Origin: Eoetvoesiella caeni
GTDB taxonomy: Bacteria; Pseudomonadota; Gammaproteobacteria; Burkholderiales; Burkholderiaceae_B
Assembly (NCBI RefSeq): GCF_003315175.1
Contig: NZ_QNRQ01000004.1
Location: 62,001-126,000, forward strand
Direction of reading: 5' to 3'
DNA: 64,000 nucleotides
The notes beneath the pieces are model-generated. The model searched no databases. It worked only from the letters and a program-made list of their open reading frames with translations, and was not told the DNA's origin. Positions 26,645-35,622 of this stretch are shown here, in pieces. Every line of letters begins with the position of its first letter. Within the stretch, counting starts at the first letter, position 1. The translations under genes were made by a program, and so were the position numbers.

Positions 26645-27922
26645 ATGCACGCGTTCAAACACAAATCGATGGGTCTGGTGCTGGCAATTTGCGCCGGCAT
26701 GCTGGCCGAGGGCGCCTGTGCCCAGGGCACAGACTTCACCAATATCCAGCGCGGCCGGTACCTGGCGCAAGCCGGGGACTGCATTTCCTGCCACACCGTA
26801 AAAGGCGGCAAGCCCTTTGCCGGCGGCTATCCCATGCAAACTCCCTTCGGCACCATCTATTCCAGCAATATCACGCCGGACCTGGAAACCGGCATAGGAA
26901 ACTGGACCGAAAAGGACTTTTACCGGGCCATGCACGAGGGCAGGCGCAAGGACGGCCAGTATCTTTATCCCGCCTGTCCTTACCCCTGGTTTACCAAAAT
27001 GACACGCGAAGATGTCGACGCCCTCAAGGATTATCTGAACACCCTGGAACCGGTGCGCGCCCTCCCGCCGGACAATGAACTGATCTGGCCCCTGGGCTGG
27101 CGGCAACTGGTTGCGGGATGGAACCTGCTGTTCTTCGATGAAGGCGAGTATGTCAAGAACGACGACAAGTCGGACCTTTGGAATCGGGGTGCCTACCTGA
27201 CCAAAGGCCTGGGGCACTGCGCCGCCTGCCATACCCCCAAGAACATGCTGGGCGCTTCGATAAGCGATAAAGCCATGCAGGGCGGCGACGCCGGCGAAGG
27301 CTGGTACGCCCCCAGTCTTACCGGCCACAAGCGCGACGGCCTGGGAAGCTGGTCCGTCCGGGACATTATGGATTACCTGAAGACCGGCGCCAATAAAGAC
27401 ACGGCCAGTACCGGCCCCATGACCGAGGTGGTCATGAACTCCACCCAGCACCTAAGCGATGAAGACCTTGAAGCCATCGCCACCTACTTGAAAGACATCC
27501 CCGCGCACGAGGCGGCCAAGACGGACACCGCCATCGCCGACAGCACCATGGCGCAGGGCAAGGGCATCTACATGGACCAGTGCCTGGGCTGCCATATGGC
27601 CGATGGCAAAGGCCAGAAAAACGCCTTCCCTCCCCTGGCCAACAGCCCCCCGATTCAAGCCGCGCAGCCGCAGACGCTGATCCAGGTGGTGCTGGCCGGA
27701 GACTATATGGCGGACCCGCCTTCGCTTCCTACCGGCCTGGCCATGCCTGCTTTCGACTGGAAACTGAACGACCAGCAAATTGCCGATGTCCTGACCTATG
27801 TACGCAATGCCTGGGGCAACCAGGCGCCCGCGGTCAGCGCCGACCAGGTCGCCGAAACCCGCAAGGATCTGCACAAATACGGCCCCCGCTACAAGCGCCT
27901 GATTTCACACACCATGCATTAA
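26645..27922 (+). CDS. Triheme cytochrome c subunit of membrane dehydrogenase
   Basis: 425 residues with an N-terminal signal peptide (cleavage near AEGACA) and three heme c sites: CISCH (about 43-47), CAACH (about 193-197) and CLGCH (about 315-319), each with a downstream Met ligand candidate. Length and spacing match the cytochrome subunits of gluconate and alcohol dehydrogenases, which feed electrons to ubiquinone. AGGAGG precedes the ATG by four bases. It is third in the operon 24075-27922. Confidence 0.93.
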   Translation: MHAFKHKSMGLVLAICAGMLAEGACAQGTDFTNIQRGRYLAQAGDCISCHTVKGGKPFAGGYPMQTPFGTIYSSNITPDLETGIGNWTEKDFYRAMHEGRRKDGQYLYPACPYPWFTKMTREDVDALKDYLNTLEPVRALPPDNELIWPLGWRQLVAGWNLLFFDEGEYVKNDDKSDLWNRGAYLTKGLGHCAACHTPKNMLGASISDKAMQGGDAGEGWYAPSLTGHKRDGLGSWSVRDIMDYLKTGANKDTASTGPMTEVVMNSTQHLSDEDLEAIATYLKDIPAHEAAKTDTAIADSTMAQGKGIYMDQCLGCHMADGKGQKNAFPPLANSPPIQAAQPQTLIQVVLAGDYMADPPSLPTGLAMPAFDWKLNDQQIADVLTYVRNAWGNQAPAVSADQVAETRKDLHKYGPRYKRLISHTMH

Positions 27923-28041
27923 CGGCCCGGCGGGCGCCAAAAGAAGCGCCACCGAAGCCGTGGCCATGTCCTGAAGTTCGCTCGGGGGGCATGGCCGCGC
28001 GCATATGGAATCATAGTGCCGAGGCCCACAAAGCAAGCCGG

Positions 28042-28521
28042 TCAGGCCTTTTGAGCCATCAGTTCTTCCTTGGTTTCCTGCATGGGCTTCTCCAGTTCGC
28101 GCAGGTCCAAATCTTTCTCGATCACTTTGGGAAAGAGTTCGTCTTCCTCTTCCGTGATGTGATGGTTGGTGTACTCGCCCAGCACGGTGAAATACGCATC
28201 GTACAGGTTCTCATTAGGCTGCATTTCCTCAAGCTGCGCAATCAGTTCCTTGGCGCTGGCGTGTTCGACCTTGGCTTCGTCCAGCAAGCTGCCGAATGTC
28301 TTGGGGTCCGCGCCGCGCAGAAACGGATAAAAGTGCTTTTCTTCCACCCCTGTATGCGCGGTAAGCGCGGCACAGGCTTGCCGCACGATCTCGGCCTTCC
28401 TGTTGTTGTCTTTCGCCGACTTGAATTCCTTGAAGAGTTTCTGCGCTTCGCGATGATCGTCGATCAGCATCGTAATTACTTTTTTCTGAGCCGAAGGAAT
28501 GTGGCTTTTATTCATAGACAT
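28042..28521 (-). CDS. Hemerythrin domain-containing protein
   Basis: 159 residues from ATG 28521 (AGGAG ribosome site). Diiron ligands fit the hemerythrin pattern: DDHREAQKLF, AHTGVEEKHFYPFL (H and E), EHASAKELIAQLEE and NHHITEEEDELFPKV (H, E/D). It probably senses or binds oxygen or NO, or buffers iron, in the cytoplasm. The last residues (EELMAQKA) are typical of stress-linked hemerythrin-like proteins. It is divergent from cinA; the intergenic region holds a 17-bp perfect inverted repeat. Confidence 0.9.
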   Translation of the reverse strand: MSMNKSHIPSAQKKVITMLIDDHREAQKLFKEFKSAKDNNRKAEIVRQACAALTAHTGVEEKHFYPFLRGADPKTFGSLLDEAKVEHASAKELIAQLEEMQPNENLYDAYFTVLGEYTNHHITEEEDELFPKVIEKDLDLRELEKPMQETKEELMAQKA

Positions 28522-28568
28522 GAGTCTTCTCCTGTGGGTTATAGCGAAAGGCCGCCATGGCGACTCCA

Positions 28569-28636
28569 AGCAAACGCCATACCCGCACGCAGGGATGGAG
28601 CGCCCTTACCAAAAACCAACGGGTATGGCGTTTGCT
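28569..28636. repeat. 17-bp perfect inverted repeat, 34-base spacer
   Basis: AGCAAACGCCATACCCG (28569-28585) and CGGGTATGGCGTTTGCT (28620-28636) are exact reverse complements. The repeat lies in the divergent promoter region of the hemerythrin and cinA genes. It has no adjoining T-tract, so it is more likely an operator pair, cruciform or mobile-element remnant than a terminator. Confidence 0.8.
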
Positions 28637-28695
28637 GCGCCGTTGCGGCGGCCGTCATAGTGACCGCATCCGACAAATGATTTTGGGTCATCGAC

Positions 28696-29205
28696 GTGAA
28701 CAACATTGACGCTGTGTCAGACTATATGCAGGAGCATCGCCTTCTTCTTGTGACCGCGGAATCCTGCACAGCAGGGCTGATTGCCGCAAGGCTGGTGGAC
28801 AGCCGTGGAGCCGGCGAAATACTGGACTGCGCCTTCGTAACGTATTCGCCCGCCGCAAAGCAGCGTTGTCTGGACGTGAACGAGGCCACCATCAAGGCTT
28901 ACGGACTGACGAGCGAACAAGTATCGATTGAAATGGCGCACGGGGCGCTTGCCAGAAGCAAGGCCAACGTCGCCATTGCCAATACCGGCGTAACCGAACC
29001 CATGCCAAAGGGTCCTCCCGAAGGCACCCAGTGTTTTGCCTGGGTTTTCAGCTTGCCGCACGCCACGGCGCAGGTGTTTTCGGAGACACGCAAGTTCGAC
29101 GGAGAGCGAAACGAAGTCCGCGCCGCCAGCGCGGACTATGCGCTGGCACGGCTGGTACGGTTGCATGCCCGCCTCATCGCCGCAGCCAGCGGTCCCGTCC
29201 GATAG
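28696..29205 (+). CDS. CinA family protein (nicotinamide-nucleotide amidase domain)
   Basis: 169 residues, the stand-alone CinA C-terminal (PncC-like) domain. It carries LLLVTAESCTAGLIAARL, in which the usual TGG is TAG, then FVTYSPAAKQRCLDV and ANTGVTEPMPKGPPEGTQCF. PncC deamidates NMN to nicotinate mononucleotide in pyridine nucleotide recycling. The GTG start gives the expected N-terminus. It heads a series of plus-strand genes with the ABC-receiver fusion; the gap of about 190 bases to the next gene holds nothing I recognise. Confidence 0.88.
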   Translation: MNNIDAVSDYMQEHRLLLVTAESCTAGLIAARLVDSRGAGEILDCAFVTYSPAAKQRCLDVNEATIKAYGLTSEQVSIEMAHGALARSKANVAIANTGVTEPMPKGPPEGTQCFAWVFSLPHATAQVFSETRKFDGERNEVRAASADYALARLVRLHARLIAAASGPVR

Positions 29206-29396
29206 GCGGTACAACGCTCTTCCCAGCCCAACGCAACGCCGCCCCGCATGCCGGAGACCGTGTTCGGCAAGCCTAGGCCCGCTTGCGCCTTCGCTGTACC
29301 CCATGCCAGCGGGCATACCGATTGCTGGTTTTCAAGAACCATGCGGCTCATCTGCAATGAGCGGCTTTCCACCCGTCTATCTAGAGAGGTCAAAGG

Positions 29397-29936
29397 ATGA
29401 GTAACGCGTCGACAGCGTTGGGCAGCGCATTGGCCGACCAGTCCGCGGCCCGGCACGCGGTAGAGCTGGCCTTGCCGATGATTGAAAGCGGAATGGCTTC
29501 CCGCAGCATCGGCGAAAGCGGCTTTCTGTATATCGTCATTATGGATCCCGCGCTTGGGCCGGAGGCCTGCAGCTTTGAAAGCGCCATACTGTATGAACAC
29601 TCTGTCGGCGACCGCAGTGCCTGGGATGCCGACTATGCACTCTATGCGCGCGAGAAGGCGCGCGTATGCTGGCGCGGGCGGCGCAGCGGACACGAGCTTC
29701 GCTATATTGCGCCACATTTGCTTCGCGCCACCGACACCGGGGTCTGGGGAGGAGTCTGGCACGACGGGATCGCCGTAGGTGTCAGCGGGGCGGACCCATG
29801 GTTCGACGAGGCCATAGGAACAAGCGTTGCGGGACTGTTGCGGGCCATCGCCAAGCAGCGGGCCTTGGCGCTGCAAGAAAGCCTGGAGCTTGGCAGGCAT
29901 GATCAGGGCGGCGCGAAACCGCTTGCATCGACTTGA
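29397..29936 (+). CDS. Hypothetical protein, possible distant GlcG/HbpS-like fold
   Basis: 179 residues, no signal peptide. The order of elements, FLYIVIMDP, then AREKARVCWRG, then GGVWHDGIAVGVSG ADPWFDEAIG, resembles the strand-helix-strand pattern of GlcG/HbpS proteins, in which a KA helix is followed by a GG...GxxGVSG strand. The match is weak and no heme or cobalamin ligand can be named. It ends about 10 bases before the ABC-receiver fusion gene, so it may be a partner of that protein. Confidence 0.6.
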   Translation: MSNASTALGSALADQSAARHAVELALPMIESGMASRSIGESGFLYIVIMDPALGPEACSFESAILYEHSVGDRSAWDADYALYAREKARVCWRGRRSGHELRYIAPHLLRATDTGVWGGVWHDGIAVGVSGADPWFDEAIGTSVAGLLRAIAKQRALALQESLELGRHDQGGAKPLAST

Positions 29937-29945
29937 GCCTTGAAC

Positions 29946-32720
29946 GTGAATAAATTTGCTCAAGCCATTCGTCCTCCAAAGTTCGGCTGGACCGGTCAGC
30001 AGGAAATCCTGACGACCATATGGCAGGCCGTCTGGCGATTCCGGCGCCGTACGGCGGCGGCACTGGCTTTGTTGATTGGAGCCAAGGTTTTCTCCCTGCT
30101 GGTTCCAGTGGCGTTAAAGCAGATCGTCGATACGCTGGAAAGCGGCCAGGCGGCGCTGGCCTTGCCCGTATTCCTGCTGCTGGGCTATGCACTGTTGCGG
30201 TTTCTATCGGGGCTGTTCACCGAATTGCGCGATATGGCATTTGCCAAAGTGACCGCCACAGCAGTGGCGGACTTTACCGTGCGGGTTTTCGACCATCTTC
30301 ACCGGCTTGGCGCGCGCTTTCATGGCGGGCAGCAGACGGGCGTATTTGCACGCGACGTTTCGCGCGGTACGGCGGGCATAGGCTTTTTATTAGGCACAGC
30401 CCTGTTTACCGTGCTGCCCACGGTGATCGAGATTGTTTCTGTCATCGTCATCCTGCTGACTGCGTATCGAGCCGGATTTGCCGGAGTGCTTGCAGTCACG
30501 TTCATCGCCTACGCCGTCTACACCATAGTTTTCACCGAGAAACGCATTTTTTACCAGCGTGCGCTGAACGAGCTGGACTCTGCCGCCAGCGGTCACTTGG
30601 TAGACAGCTTGATGAACTACGAAACCGTCAAGCTCTACACCAGCGAGCGCGCCGAATCCCAACGGCTCGGTGGAATAATGAACCGGTGGATAGGGGTGGG
30701 CCTGGACAACCAGAAGGCCTTGTCCATCCTTCACGTCGGGCAAAGTGCGATTATCGCGTTTGGCGTGGCCATGGTTATGCTGATGGCCGGGCAGGATGTG
30801 GTCAACGCAAGACTTACCGTGGGCGATCTGGTACTGATCAATGCATATGTCATACAGGTGTGCCTGCCGCTGAACACCCTGGGGCTGATCTTTCGCCAGA
30901 CACGCGAAGCCCTGATCAATGCAGAGCGCATGTCGGCATTGCTGCGCCTGCCCACCGAGGTCGACCACAAGAAGGACTTGCCCGCCTTGAAGGTTCAGGG
31001 CGGAGCCGTCAGCTTCGACAAAGTCGATTTTTCCTATGACCCCGCAAGGCCAATACTGCATGACATCAGCTTTCGCATCGGGCCCGCCCAGCATGTGGCG
31101 GTGGTAGGCGGAAGCGGATCGGGCAAGTCCACGCTGGCGCGCCTGCTATTGCGCCTGTACGACGTCGACGCGGGCAGCGTGACGATCGACGGCCAGGATG
31201 TGCGGTCGGTCACCCAGGCAAGCCTGCGAGCCAATATTGGCGTCGTGCCACAGGAATCGCTGCTGTTCAACAATACGATCCTGTATAACATCGCCTACGG
31301 CAAGCCACATGCGACCATGGCACAAGTCATCGAGGCGGCCAAGGCCGCCTATATTCACGAGCTGATAGAAAGCCTGCCCGACCAGTACGACACACCCGTG
31401 GGCGAACGCGGCATCAAGCTGTCTGGCGGAGAACGCCAGCGTATCGCCATAGCGCGCGCGTTTCTCAAGAATCCTCCCATACTGGTTCTGGATGAAGCCA
31501 CCTCTGCCCTTGACACCCGCACCGAACGGGCGATCCAGAACGGGTTGAAGAGTCTCTCGCGCGGGCGCACCACGCTCAGCATCGCGCATCGGCTATCGAC
31601 GATAGTCGATGCCGATCTTATCCTCGTCATGGACCATGGGCGTATCGTCGAGCGCGGCACGCACCAAGAGTTGCTCGGCCTTCAAGGCCAATATGCCCAG
31701 ATGTGGAAGCTGCAGCTTCAGCAACAAGCGCTGAACGAGCAGGAAACGCGGCTGACCACTCAGCCGGTGAACCTGGTAGCGCTGGTGGCCGGCGTACTGG
31801 ATGCGCTACGAGCCCCCATCGATGCGCGGGGCATCGCGCTATATACCCTGATCAGGGCCGACGTTGCCCGCGTAACAGGCGATCCCGCAGCACTGCAAAA
31901 GCTCTTGGGAGACATGCTCAAGAGCGCCATCCACTTCACGCCCCCTGACGGGCGTATCGAGATAAGCCTGGAGCGGGTCGACACTGAAGTCGCAGTCACG
32001 GTCACCGACAGCCGTTTGACGAACCGCATACCAGCCGCGGCGAATGACGCGGACGATGAGCCTGACGCCATTGAGGCGGCTTTGGCCGATGTCCCGCTGC
32101 TGGATCCGCCCCAGGCCAACGCATTGATGGAACAAATGGGCGGGCGTTTCGAGATGCATATCGCCGAGGACGAGTCGGGGCTGTCTTTTGTCATGCGCAT
32201 GCCGATGCGCGCCGTCGCCGAAATGGCGGCGCCGGCGCAGCCCGCGCTTCAAGCTGCAACGCCCGATCCGCTGAAGAACCTGGAAATATATATCGTCGAC
32301 GACCAGCACGAAGCCCGCGAACTGCTCGGAGAATCGCTGCAGGACTATGGCGCCCATACCCACCTGTTCCCATCCGGAGATACAGTGCTCGCAGCCTTGA
32401 CCGAGCGCCCGCAAGACCAATGGCCGGACGTGCTTGTGTCCGACATCTCGTTGGGCGATACCGACGGATACCAAGTGCTGGCCAAGATACGCCAGATGGA
32501 GGCGCAGCGCAATGTGTCGCTGGGACGTCGACTGCCCGCCATTGCCCTGTCTGGACACTCCGCTGCGGAGGACAGGCTTTACGCGCTGCTGGCCGGCTTC
32601 CAGGTTTATATGGCCAAACCGGTGGACCCGCGCGAACTGGTGGCGACGATTCTTGCATTGACACGAGGCACAGCGGCCGTCTCCTCACCCAGCCCGTCAG
32701 AACCGCCCACGCAGACTTGA
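29946..32720 (+). CDS. ATM1/HMT1-type ABC exporter fused to degenerate HATPase and response-regulator receiver domain
   Basis: 924 residues from GTG 29946 (TTG 29940 is possible). A six-helix type 1 exporter membrane domain covers about 25-330. The nucleotide-binding domain has a complete set: Walker A GGSGSGKST (~387), Q-loop VVPQES, signature LSGGERQRIAIARAF (~491), Walker B ILVLDEATSALD and H-loop SIAHRLSTI. Residues ~609-757 follow the course of a histidine-kinase ATPase domain, but the N-box Asn is replaced (KSAIHFTPPDGR) and no G1 or G2 glycine loop remains, so it is probably inactive. Residues ~778-908 are an intact receiver: DD pair, phospho-acceptor Asp833 in VSDISLGDTDGY, Ser in ALSG and Lys891 in AKPVD. 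This suggests export gated by phosphorylation (inference). The cargo is unknown. Confidence 0.9.
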   Translation: MNKFAQAIRPPKFGWTGQQEILTTIWQAVWRFRRRTAAALALLIGAKVFSLLVPVALKQIVDTLESGQAALALPVFLLLGYALLRFLSGLFTELRDMAFAKVTATAVADFTVRVFDHLHRLGARFHGGQQTGVFARDVSRGTAGIGFLLGTALFTVLPTVIEIVSVIVILLTAYRAGFAGVLAVTFIAYAVYTIVFTEKRIFYQRALNELDSAASGHLVDSLMNYETVKLYTSERAESQRLGGIMNRWIGVGLDNQKALSILHVGQSAIIAFGVAMVMLMAGQDVVNARLTVGDLVLINAYVIQVCLPLNTLGLIFRQTREALINAERMSALLRLPTEVDHKKDLPALKVQGGAVSFDKVDFSYDPARPILHDISFRIGPAQHVAVVGGSGSGKSTLARLLLRLYDVDAGSVTIDGQDVRSVTQASLRANIGVVPQESLLFNNTILYNIAYGKPHATMAQVIEAAKAAYIHELIESLPDQYDTPVGERGIKLSGGERQRIAIARAFLKNPPILVLDEATSALDTRTERAIQNGLKSLSRGRTTLSIAHRLSTIVDADLILVMDHGRIVERGTHQELLGLQGQYAQMWKLQLQQQALNEQETRLTTQPVNLVALVAGVLDALRAPIDARGIALYTLIRADVARVTGDPAALQKLLGDMLKSAIHFTPPDGRIEISLERVDTEVAVTVTDSRLTNRIPAAANDADDEPDAIEAALADVPLLDPPQANALMEQMGGRFEMHIAEDESGLSFVMRMPMRAVAEMAAPAQPALQAATPDPLKNLEIYIVDDQHEARELLGESLQDYGAHTHLFPSGDTVLAALTERPQDQWPDVLVSDISLGDTDGYQVLAKIRQMEAQRNVSLGRRLPAIALSGHSAAEDRLYALLAGFQVYMAKPVDPRELVATILALTRGTAAVSSPSPSEPPTQT

Positions 32721-32753
32721 ACCCAAGTCGGCACAAACTTTATGGAGGTAAAT

Positions 32754-33329
32754 ATGGAAAAGGAATCCTCATCCGCAATCGCCCAGTGGCCCGAAGACGC
32801 CAGAGAAGCAGCACAACTGGTGGTCGACCAATATGGCGAGCCCGACGAAGTAACCGCCAGCTTCGTTGTCTGGCACAAACCGGGCCCCTGGAAACGCATC
32901 GTCGCGTCCAGGCAGGTACATGAACACAATTTTCCGGCTCCCCATCTGGATTCCGTGGAATCGGTGATCGACTATCGCTTCCCCGACGATAAGGCCAGGG
33001 ACGTTTTCTTATTCGACGGAAGCGTGGTGATCAACCGTACCGAAGGAGAGGTCTCCGCCCGTTGCCATGACGAACAGGCCAATTTTCTGGCATTGAACCT
33101 TATGCACGATATCGCGACAAACGCCAAGAACATACAGCAGGCGCGCGAATACTATGCCCTGGAGTTCTTGAATGCCCGCCGCAAGCAGCCTACGCCATAC
33201 ATGGAAAAACTGCACTTTATGCCAGCTCAAGGCGCGGCCGCCGATCCGGACACCCGCTTGCTGACGGATGAGGCCTTGCAACAGGCGGTCGAAGAAGGCA
33301 AGCGCAATAGCGCGGGAAGAGGCGGGTAG
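32754..33329 (+). CDS. Conserved hypothetical protein
   Basis: 191 residues from ATG 32754, which has GGAGG seven bases upstream; an ATG at 32742 lies before that ribosome site. It has no signal peptide or membrane helix. Distinct phrases are VVWHKPGPWKRIV, HNFPAPHLDSVESVIDYRFP, FLFDGSVVINRTEGEVSARCHDEQ (split here for length) and NFLALNLMHDIATN. They look like a structured conserved family, but I cannot assign a function. It lies 33 bases after the ABC-receiver fusion and 6 bases before the PIG-L deacetylase gene, so it is part of the same transcription unit. Confidence 0.8.
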   Translation: MEKESSSAIAQWPEDAREAAQLVVDQYGEPDEVTASFVVWHKPGPWKRIVASRQVHEHNFPAPHLDSVESVIDYRFPDDKARDVFLFDGSVVINRTEGEVSARCHDEQANFLALNLMHDIATNAKNIQQAREYYALEFLNARRKQPTPYMEKLHFMPAQGAAADPDTRLLTDEALQQAVEEGKRNSAGRGG

Positions 33330-33335
33330 CGGACC

Positions 33336-34052
33336 ATGCCCAGTCACAGCATAACGCGGGACCTCGCATCCACGATGGACCCGCTAGTTGTGGTGTCGCC
33401 CCACTATGACGACGCCGTATTCAGTTGCGGCAACTTGCTGGCGCTTGCGCCGGGCAGTACGGTGGTGACCGTCTACACAGGCCTCCCGGAAAAGGCCGAC
33501 ATTCTTACCGACTGGGACCGGCGCTGCGGGTTCTCGAGCGCGCGCGATGCAATGCAGGCCCGTGCGCTGGAAAACCGCAAGGCCCTTGGCCTTTTACATG
33601 CCGCGGGTATCGATCTTGAGTTCCTGGACAGCCAGTATGCGCGGCGCCGCGAGAACGGCGCGGACCTGCTGAGCGACACACTGGCCTCCACCATTACACA
33701 AATACAACCCGCAGCGGTGTTTTTCCCGTTGGGGCTGTTCCATGAAGACCACATCAATGTATCAGACGTATTGATAACCATCTGCCATCGCTTCCCCATC
33801 ATCCATTGGTTCGTCTATGAAGACATTCCCTACCGCCAGCAATCGCAAAGAGTCGTGCAGCGGCTCTCGAAGCTGGTCGAATCGGGCGTCGGCCCCACCC
33901 CTATCCATGTCAAAGGCATGCCCGAGTACAAGGCGAAGGCGGTCGAAGCTTATCAAAGCCAGTTTCGCGGCTTGGGCTACGACGACGGCCGGCCAGTACT
34001 GCGCCAAGCTGAACAATACTGGCGGCTGCATTGCAGCATGGATCTCCTGTAG
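33336..34052 (+). CDS. PIG-L family deacetylase
   Basis: 238 residues (ATG 33336; Met at 33375 is an alternative). The zinc motif PHYDDAVFSCGNLLA carries the His-Asp-Asp of the LmbE/PIG-L fold and HEDHINVSD provides later histidines. Family members remove N-acetyl groups from GlcNAc-containing molecules such as GlcNAc-PI, mycothiol and bacillithiol precursors and sugar antibiotics. Here it lies beside a UDP-sugar dehydrogenase, a carbamoyltransferase and a glycosyltransferase, which suggests deacetylation of an amino sugar during synthesis of a glycan or glycoside. The true substrate is unknown. Confidence 0.9.
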   Translation: MPSHSITRDLASTMDPLVVVSPHYDDAVFSCGNLLALAPGSTVVTVYTGLPEKADILTDWDRRCGFSSARDAMQARALENRKALGLLHAAGIDLEFLDSQYARRRENGADLLSDTLASTITQIQPAAVFFPLGLFHEDHINVSDVLITICHRFPIIHWFVYEDIPYRQQSQRVVQRLSKLVESGVGPTPIHVKGMPEYKAKAVEAYQSQFRGLGYDDGRPVLRQAEQYWRLHCSMDLL

Positions 34053-34180
34053 TCCAGCGAAGTGATCGGCATGACGGGACGGCGCGGGCATGCGGTTTGC
34101 TTCGAAAAGCTGGACAGCGCGATCGCGGTAAAACGCGCTACCCACCTTGCCGTGTACTTCCTTTAGCGAGAGACACCATC

Positions 34181-35602
34181 ATGAATGTCGTTATCATTGG
34201 GGCGGGCTACGTCGGTCTGGTAACCGGCTGCTGTCTGGCAGAGGCCGGACACCGGGTGGTGTGCGTCGACCACGACGCCGAGAAATTGGCCGGGCTGAGA
34301 TCCGGGCGCCTGCCCTTCCATGAGCCGGAACTGGTAACGATACTTGGCGAGCAGCTGGCCAGCGGCCGGCTGCTATTCGAAGACAGCGTCGCGCGCGCCA
34401 TGCCAAACGCGGATCTCGTGTTTCTTGCAGTTGGCACGCCTTCGCAAACCGACGGCAGCGCCAATCTCGAGAATCTTCTGCGTTGCGCCAATGAACTGGC
34501 CGCCACGGCTTTCAGTGATTGCATGGTCGTTGTAAAGTCCACTGTACCCGTCGGCACTGGCGACCGTCTGGAGGCGCTTTTGAACGAAAATCGGGACCAG
34601 CATTCCGGCCATCCCCGGATACGGGTTGTCTCCAATCCGGAGTTTCTCGCCGAAGGCCGGGCCGTGCAGGACTTCCGGCATCCCGACCGGATCGTTATCG
34701 GGGCCAACGATGCCGGCTCGGCCGCGGCGCTGGCACAGCTGTACGCGCCTTTCGACGTGGACGGAATGCGCCTGATGTTCATGGACCGCCGCAGTGCCGA
34801 ATTTGCCAAATACGCCTGCAACGCCATGCTGGCAGCGCGCATTTCAATGATCAATGAGCTGGCCGGATTGGCCAGCGGCTTTGGCGCCGACATAGAGGCT
34901 GTCTGCGGCGTCCTTAAAGGCGATCCCCGCATTGGCGGCAGCTACCTGCATCCGGGCGTGGGCTATGGAGGGTCCTGTCTGCCCAAGGACCTTAGCGCTC
35001 TTATCACTTGCGCCAAAACCATAGGCGAGCCCGCCGATATGCTCTGCAGCACGCAGCGCGTCAATAATCGTCAGGGCCGCCGCCTGCTGGAGTTCATACG
35101 CGAATATTTCCGGGGCGAGCTTCGCGGGAAGCGAATTGCCATATGGGGCCTTTCTTTCAAGCCCGCCACCGATGACGTGCGCGCCGCACCGAGCCTGGCG
35201 CTTATCCGCGGACTGCTGAACGAGGGCGCCTTGGTGTCGGCCTACGATCCCGTTGCCATGAAGGCCGCCAGCCTTGCATTGGGCGCAACGCCGGTCGTTT
35301 TCGGAGCCTCGGCCATGAGCGTGTGCGAGGGTGCCGACGCATTGGTATTGATGACGGAATGGGACGAATTCAAAGCTCCCGACTTCAAGGCCCTGGCCAT
35401 GTGTATGCAGGGTTCCATGGTCTTCGATGCACGCAATCTTTACCAGGGCTCGATGTTGCGCCAATACGGTCTGCAGCATTTTGCGCTTGCCCGGTGTGCG
35501 CGACCGAAAGGCGACAACGCCGGCTTAAGCGGAAGAACCTCGCCAGTGCGCCCGGAAACGGCACAAGCACAGGCCCATGGCGGTGAAAAGCCCTATTCCT
35601 AG
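34181..35602 (+). CDS. UDP-glucose/GDP-mannose dehydrogenase family protein
   Basis: 473 residues from ATG 34181. The N-terminal Rossmann motif is VVIIGAGYVGLVTGCCLAEAG, and LAVGTPSQTDGSANL follows. The catalytic Cys266 lies in GVGYGGSCLPKDLSAL, and the C-terminal UDP-binding domain has IWGLSFKPATDDVRAAPSL. It is the four-electron oxidation type that makes a UDP-uronic acid, most likely UDP-glucuronate. The C-terminal 25 residues are a loose tail. The gene is convergent with the carbamoyltransferase gene, with only 20 bases between them. Confidence 0.92.
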   Translation: MNVVIIGAGYVGLVTGCCLAEAGHRVVCVDHDAEKLAGLRSGRLPFHEPELVTILGEQLASGRLLFEDSVARAMPNADLVFLAVGTPSQTDGSANLENLLRCANELAATAFSDCMVVVKSTVPVGTGDRLEALLNENRDQHSGHPRIRVVSNPEFLAEGRAVQDFRHPDRIVIGANDAGSAAALAQLYAPFDVDGMRLMFMDRRSAEFAKYACNAMLAARISMINELAGLASGFGADIEAVCGVLKGDPRIGGSYLHPGVGYGGSCLPKDLSALITCAKTIGEPADMLCSTQRVNNRQGRRLLEFIREYFRGELRGKRIAIWGLSFKPATDDVRAAPSLALIRGLLNEGALVSAYDPVAMKAASLALGATPVVFGASAMSVCEGADALVLMTEWDEFKAPDFKALAMCMQGSMVFDARNLYQGSMLRQYGLQHFALARCARPKGDNAGLSGRTSPVRPETAQAQAHGGEKPYS

Positions 35603-35622
35603 CTCAATTCCTGGAAACACAT

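Noticed and set aside
31771-32720. C-terminal HATPase-receiver region as a separate downstream gene
   Set aside because: The frame is continuous with the exporter, and no start codon with a ribosome site was seen at the junction, so a fusion is the simplest reading.
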